Assembly: GCA_947034895.1 (NCBI GenBank)
Contig: OX344761.1
Location: 77,127,839-77,191,838 of the forward strand
Source of the DNA: Rhytidiadelphus loreus
Taxonomy: Eukaryota > Streptophyta > Bryopsida > Hypnales > Hylocomiaceae
DNA: 64,000 bases
Direction: 5' to 3'
Shown here in pieces: positions 59,323 to 64,000 of this stretch. The notes under the pieces were generated by a model. The model had not been told where the DNA came from, did not search any database, and saw nothing but the letters and a program-made list of their open reading frames with translations. The first letter of the stretch is position 1, and each line of letters starts with the position of its first letter. The position numbers and the translations under genes were made by a program.

Positions 59323-62300
59323 CTACCTGGCTCGGATCTGATTGAGCTCCACAGCGATACTGACATCATCCGAAGGTCCACGTCGAGGTCTGCCATGGCC
59401 CTGGTAGAATGCTTGCCCGGACGCGCTTCCTTCTTCCGAGACGCTGTCCAGGCCGCTGTTGCTATTGTTCCTGTAGTCCACGGATCCTCGTTGCGACCGG
59501 GTTCCAGACTTGTAGGCTGGCTCGCTCTTCCCCTCGCCCAGAACCAGCACTTCCGATTCCGTGTCGCTCTGCAGGATTGAGACTATGCGAGCCATGGAAG
59601 GTCGCTTCTCGGAGGCGTTTTGGATACACAGAAGGCACATATTAATGACGCGTAGGACGTCGCGGACTTCATCGTCGGTCAGGTGGAGCATGGGGTCGAC
59701 GAGGTCGAGTAGTCGGTCTTGACCGTGGAGGATCCAGGCCTGCAGGATGTTCGATGATCCAGAAGTTAGAAGGACGATTCCGTTGAAACGGGGCATTCCG
59801 ATCGTCATTTTTGACAATGATTGATGTCATTAATACTCAATCTCAAATCATGAAACTGGCACAACTCCGATCCGGCGCCAAAAATCGAGAAATATATGTA
59901 AATAATACGTGCTAACAGTCTTAAACCTCGAACACAGCGCCAATGTAAGGAAATTGATGTTCAGTTGGTTGAGCACGTGATACAGGGCGACCTGGGGGAA
60001 TCGACTCTTCTAGTAGAATGATTAAGAATGTTACTCTTTCCTTCGACATCAATAAATTATATACACAATTATAAGGAACTCTGCACGCTTGGAGGCAAAT
60101 GTAATCCGCAGTTGTAGAATTCGGTCCTTTCAGCAATAGGGTCTGGCAAGCTACGTGGTTTAACAGAGGCGGAGATCATACCCATTTGGAGAGGTACACT
60201 TGGTCTAGATCAGCTGACTCATCGATGTTCCGTCGACCACTGATAATCTCCAAACACAACACTCCAAAGCTGTAGACGTCCACTTTGTCGCTCAGTTGGC
60301 CAAGGGAAGCATACTCTGGTGCCAAGTACCCTCTGCATAGTTGATCATTTATTTTGCACAATAATCATTCAGGATAGAGTATTGGAAAAACCTCATTCTA
60401 AGGACAAGAGAAGGAGAAAGTATAAAAACATGAATCATTCCTCCTTTCCTAGCTTGTACTGAAAGTTGGAATTGCTTTTACGAAAAGAGGTGGTGCTTAC
60501 TTTGTTCCGGCAACATGAACAGTCATGATATGGCTTTGTTCGTCCGGGAATAACAGAGCCAAACCGAAGTCCGCAATCTTGGGTTCCATATTCTTATCTA
60601 ACAAAACGTTGCTCGCCTTGATGTCCCGATGGATGACTCTTGGATGTGCCAACGCATGCAGATAATGCAAACCATGCGCAATCCCCAGACAAATCTTTAG
60701 CCGCACAGGCCAACTGACCACCTGCCTTGTTGTTCCTGTCGTAATGAACACGATAACGTACTTAGTACTAGTTAAGTAACAAGATTGAAATACGAATGGA
60801 TGTAAACAACAGTATGCCATTGGTATCTGCGAAGATGATTTGAGGAAATTGAAATGCCTAAACAAAGATAAGTGTGACTAGCTCAAAGTGTATGAGTCCC
60901 CAAACATACCAAGTAAAATTTGGTCGACGTCGAAGTTATCCACATACTCGTAAACCAGCAGCTTTTGGTGTTCACGAAGGCAACATCCTTTCAGGTTCAC
61001 CAGGTTTCTGTGCTTCATTCCAGTGATAAGGACAACTTCGTTTGAGAAATCATCGAGGCCTTGTGAGGTTTTGACGAACAGCTGCTTCACAGCCACCACG
61101 TGGCCATTTGGAAAGATACCCTGCAGTGGTGCTAGAGAAGGTAAAAATGTATTGCACAAATTCCCAAATTCACAGCAATTATGCTTCAAATACTGACTTA
61201 CATCTGAATTAACAGATAGATGTAACGGTGGGATTATCTAGCTTTGTTGTGCATAATGATGAGGATGGAATGCAATTTATGTATTAATTAGAAGTTCAAT
61301 CGGCACAACAAGCTAATGAAAATGTCACAATGACTCATGGAATATCGCCAGTATGACGGAATTTACGCCAATAGTGGTGTTTTGTACCTTGTAAACTGCG
61401 CCATAGCCACCCTGGCCCAGTTTCATATCGTCATGAAAGTCTCGTGTGGCCGCCTTGATCTCATTGTAGGAAAATATGGTGGGCTTGACATCATACTCTT
61501 CAAATCCTGCAAAGCATAGAATTAAATTAAGTTAGCACAAAGAAATCCAAGGTACTCACAGTGAGAAAGTGTTCATGGACAAGATCAATATCGGAATATT
61601 CAGGGCTCCTGAGTACTCACTCTTCCTGAACTGAAGTTGCAGATACTTTTTGTATCTTCTGTTTTTGTAAAGTATAGCTCCCACAACAACTGCCAGTATC
61701 AGTATGACCGAAACCACACTGGTCGTGACAGAAGCGATGATGACCTTGCGGTTGTTTGTTTTTGCTGGACAATAACAGATAAGGATGTCATCAATTCACA
61801 TAATTCCTAAGTCCTAAACCAAGTAACATAATCACACATTTGTTTAGAAAATGCAAATGCTCAGGGTCAAAAGCCAGCTAAATGAACACTGACCTGGATT
61901 TAGAAAGCAGATTTGGTTACAGAAGCATCTTTGGCCATCATTTCCAGAGTCATAGTGATCATCACAATATGGATTCCCATCAAGTCTGCAAATATAATTT
62001 AACCATACAAAGCTCAGGACACACAAGTCTAACTATTTCTAATAGTAACCACATTATTTGTCTAAATTAATGCCTAGATCTCCTTTGAATCTGAAAGAAT
62101 GTTCCAAGCGATGATTATAATAATGGATTTGCGGGCTCTATTGAGCAGCAGGGTTATCAGTATCTATATATCCACTCCTGTTCAGCCAATGGAAACTGCA
62201 TTGAGAAACTATACGTAATTCAACTACATTGTTTCGTGTAACAATTGAATGCAGTACGTACTGGAAGGTTAAGGGTCTTAGATTACATACTTGATGACAG

Positions 62301-64000
62301 TGGTGACGTTCTCGATGGAGAATGCGTCATATGTTACATGGGTGATGCTATTGTTGCTCAAACTCAGCATCCTCAGCTTGTTGGTTGAATTAGAATCCGA
62401 GTTTGTGAGTAGTAATTGCAGTTCATTCATCCGGATAAGATCAAGTTCTCCTGAAAGACTGTTATTGTGCAGGTACCTGCATTTCAGACAAGGTGGTCAA
62501 TTGTACGCTAGGTTTGTATAAATTGATTTTATATTCATAATATGTGTTACTGAGGGCATAGTCCTCGATTTCATGTAATTTTATAATCCACTGAAGTCGT
62601 ATATACTGTGTAGTTTGCAGATCATATGAGTGATTATTTATGAACCTAGGTAAAGCAAATGAATATTGGTCCACGTAAGCATTTAGGTTACGTGGAACAG
62701 GGGATGCCACTCACAGTTCTTGCATATTGCCAAGGTACCTTGTGGAATTCCAGGCTGGAAGACCACCAGATAGATTATTGCCAGACAGGTCTAGCGTAGT
62801 CACTTTGGCACTCAGATTGAAGGTATCCTGTAAATTCCCTGTCCAGTTGAAATTGTTTCTGGCCAAATTCCTGGTTCAAATCCACACATGCATGCCAAGC
62901 CGTGAGCCAAGATATTGAAATACATGTCGAAAATTCCTGTTTGTTAAAAGGGCATGTTTGAGGCACCAATATTGTGGCATTCAAGTGGCCATAACCTGAA
63001 AACTAGGACACACATAAATTCAAGCTAGGTTTCAGATGGGTGATTTCACTGAAATCCGCCATTTTCACAATTATGAGGTTCAGAAGAACTACGAACAATG
63101 ATTGTGCTCACTATCTTGTGCAGTTTCAATGCAATTTCTAAATGACCATGACCTTCAATTCAATCATTTCTGCAAATGAAGAAACCAAATTCAAAAAGGA
63201 TAGGGATCACTCATCATCAATACTTACACAGTCTGTAGGGCGGAAAAATTCCTAAGATCAGGTAACGACCCCACAAATTCATTCCCAGAGACATCACTGC
63301 ATTATCACCAGAAATGAAAGCAGTTAGAAGTGTCACATACCTAAGTCCTCTTAACTCAAGTAGAACAATGACTACTGTCCAGGAAGCAGAATGATTACAA
63401 AACGTTTCAGTAAATTAATTTCTTCAAACGGTGTAACGTGATCAGGGAAAGTAGACAGACATAGCTTACAAATGAATCAATTTCGGCATCGTAGATAAGT
63501 CTGGCAACTCCCCAGTGAACTGATTGTTAGATATGTCCCTGCCAGAAGTCAACAGAATCCATCACGCACATGTTCCAATGGGACACGAACTCCGCATACA
63601 TGTATGCACAAATATATAAAAGGAAATTTCCATTAAATTATAGAAATTATCAGTTGAAATGGCAAAGTTTTGTACGATTGTACTAATCTGAAACCTGTGC
63701 TTGTCCCACCGTGAGACACTCATCACCAAATAAATACTGATTCTGCGAAAGATGCAAACCGACTTACAGTGTTTCTACTTCCGTCTTATTCGTGAAAGCG
63801 TAGGACGGAATTGGTCCCTCTAGAAGATTGTTACCGATGCTGAGTACTTGGAGGTAATGCATGGCACTGAGCTGGTCAACCGGATACAATCCAGCGAACT
63901 GATTGCCACTCAGATCCCTGTTGAATTTTTAGAACAAAGGAATAATTATTAGAACACTGAACCGGAATATTGGAATGAAAAATAAATTAAGCACTTTGCG
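59323..64000 (-). CDS. Leucine-rich-repeat receptor-like kinase, gene 2 (5' end beyond the window)
   Basis: Exons visible: 63917-63768, 63538-63470, 63296-63228, 62870-62715, 62476-62291, 61985-61894, 61764-61621, 61506-61388, 61120-60910, 60735-60501, 60332-60182 and 59739-59323 (stop TAG). They correspond one to one with the last twelve exons of gene 1. Phases match, and lengths are equal or differ by multiples of three (156 against 153, 92 against 89, 417 against 423). It encodes LRRs, the Cys-rich segment, one membrane span and a full kinase with [15 protein letters not shown] and APE, so the visible part is intact and probably active. Introns and the 3' flank are also alike, showing a tandem duplication of the whole gene. 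The signal peptide, cap and first LRRs lie beyond 64000. The kinase and tail are highly similar to gene 1; small differences cluster in the C-terminal tail. Confidence 0.92.

Noticed and set aside
59218..59645. Plus-strand frames of 78-120 codons opposite the last exon of receptor kinase gene 2
   Set aside because: They mirror the minus-strand kinase exon. Matching shadows occur opposite gene 1 at 35059-35289.

Overview
This window is nuclear DNA of a land plant. Genes are split into many short exons with ordinary GT..AG introns, and the spaces between them are AT-rich and full of old transposon debris. A Ure2p-type glutathione S-transferase, a class I know mainly from bacteria, fungi and non-flowering plants, points to a bryophyte or other seedless plant. 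That placement is an inference; no species is identified.

Four loci carry real coding sequence. (1) A glutathione S-transferase lies on + at 5618-6980, preceded by a TATA box and a pair of TGACG elements and followed by tandem copies of its own 3' end. (2) A 12-exon gene on - at 19550-13810 encodes a probably plastid-targeted, kinase-like protein of 488 residues in which the catalytic HRD is replaced by HQS. (3, 4) Two tandem leucine-rich-repeat receptor kinases lie on -. The first, 42680-34961, is complete: 17 exons, 850 residues. The second starts beyond the right edge and ends at 59323. A decayed third copy of the same 3' end lies at about 34545-34760, so the family expanded locally. The exon joins given here were worked out by hand. 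Each complete gene sums to a multiple of three with consistent intron phases.

Layout: 1-4.6 kb, repeats plus one weak coding-like fragment at the left edge; 4.8-7.9 kb, GST promoter, gene and duplicated tail; 8-13.8 kb, repeats (a TTAA-ended inverted-repeat element, a short MITE, a TATCC-rich element); 13.8-19.6 kb, the plastid kinase-like gene; 19.9-24 kb, non-autonomous elements, a long hairpin and a field of GACTAT motifs; 24.1-28.5 kb, a broken Ty1/copia retrotransposon carrying a nested PIF/Harbinger-type MITE; 29.6-31.5 kb, a dead PIF/Harbinger transposon with transposase and Myb/SANT-like remnants; 32-34.5 kb, a more GC-rich stretch with coding-like fragments I cannot name; 34.5-42.7 kb, the receptor kinase relic and gene 1; 42.7-59.1 kb, gene-poor repeat DNA; 59.3 kb to the end, receptor kinase gene 2.

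The genes do not form an operon or a pathway. GST (detoxification or redox), receptor kinases (extracellular sensing) and the plastid protein are functionally separate. The main biology is local duplication (receptor kinases, GST tail) and several layers of small DNA transposons with recognisable termini and target sites.
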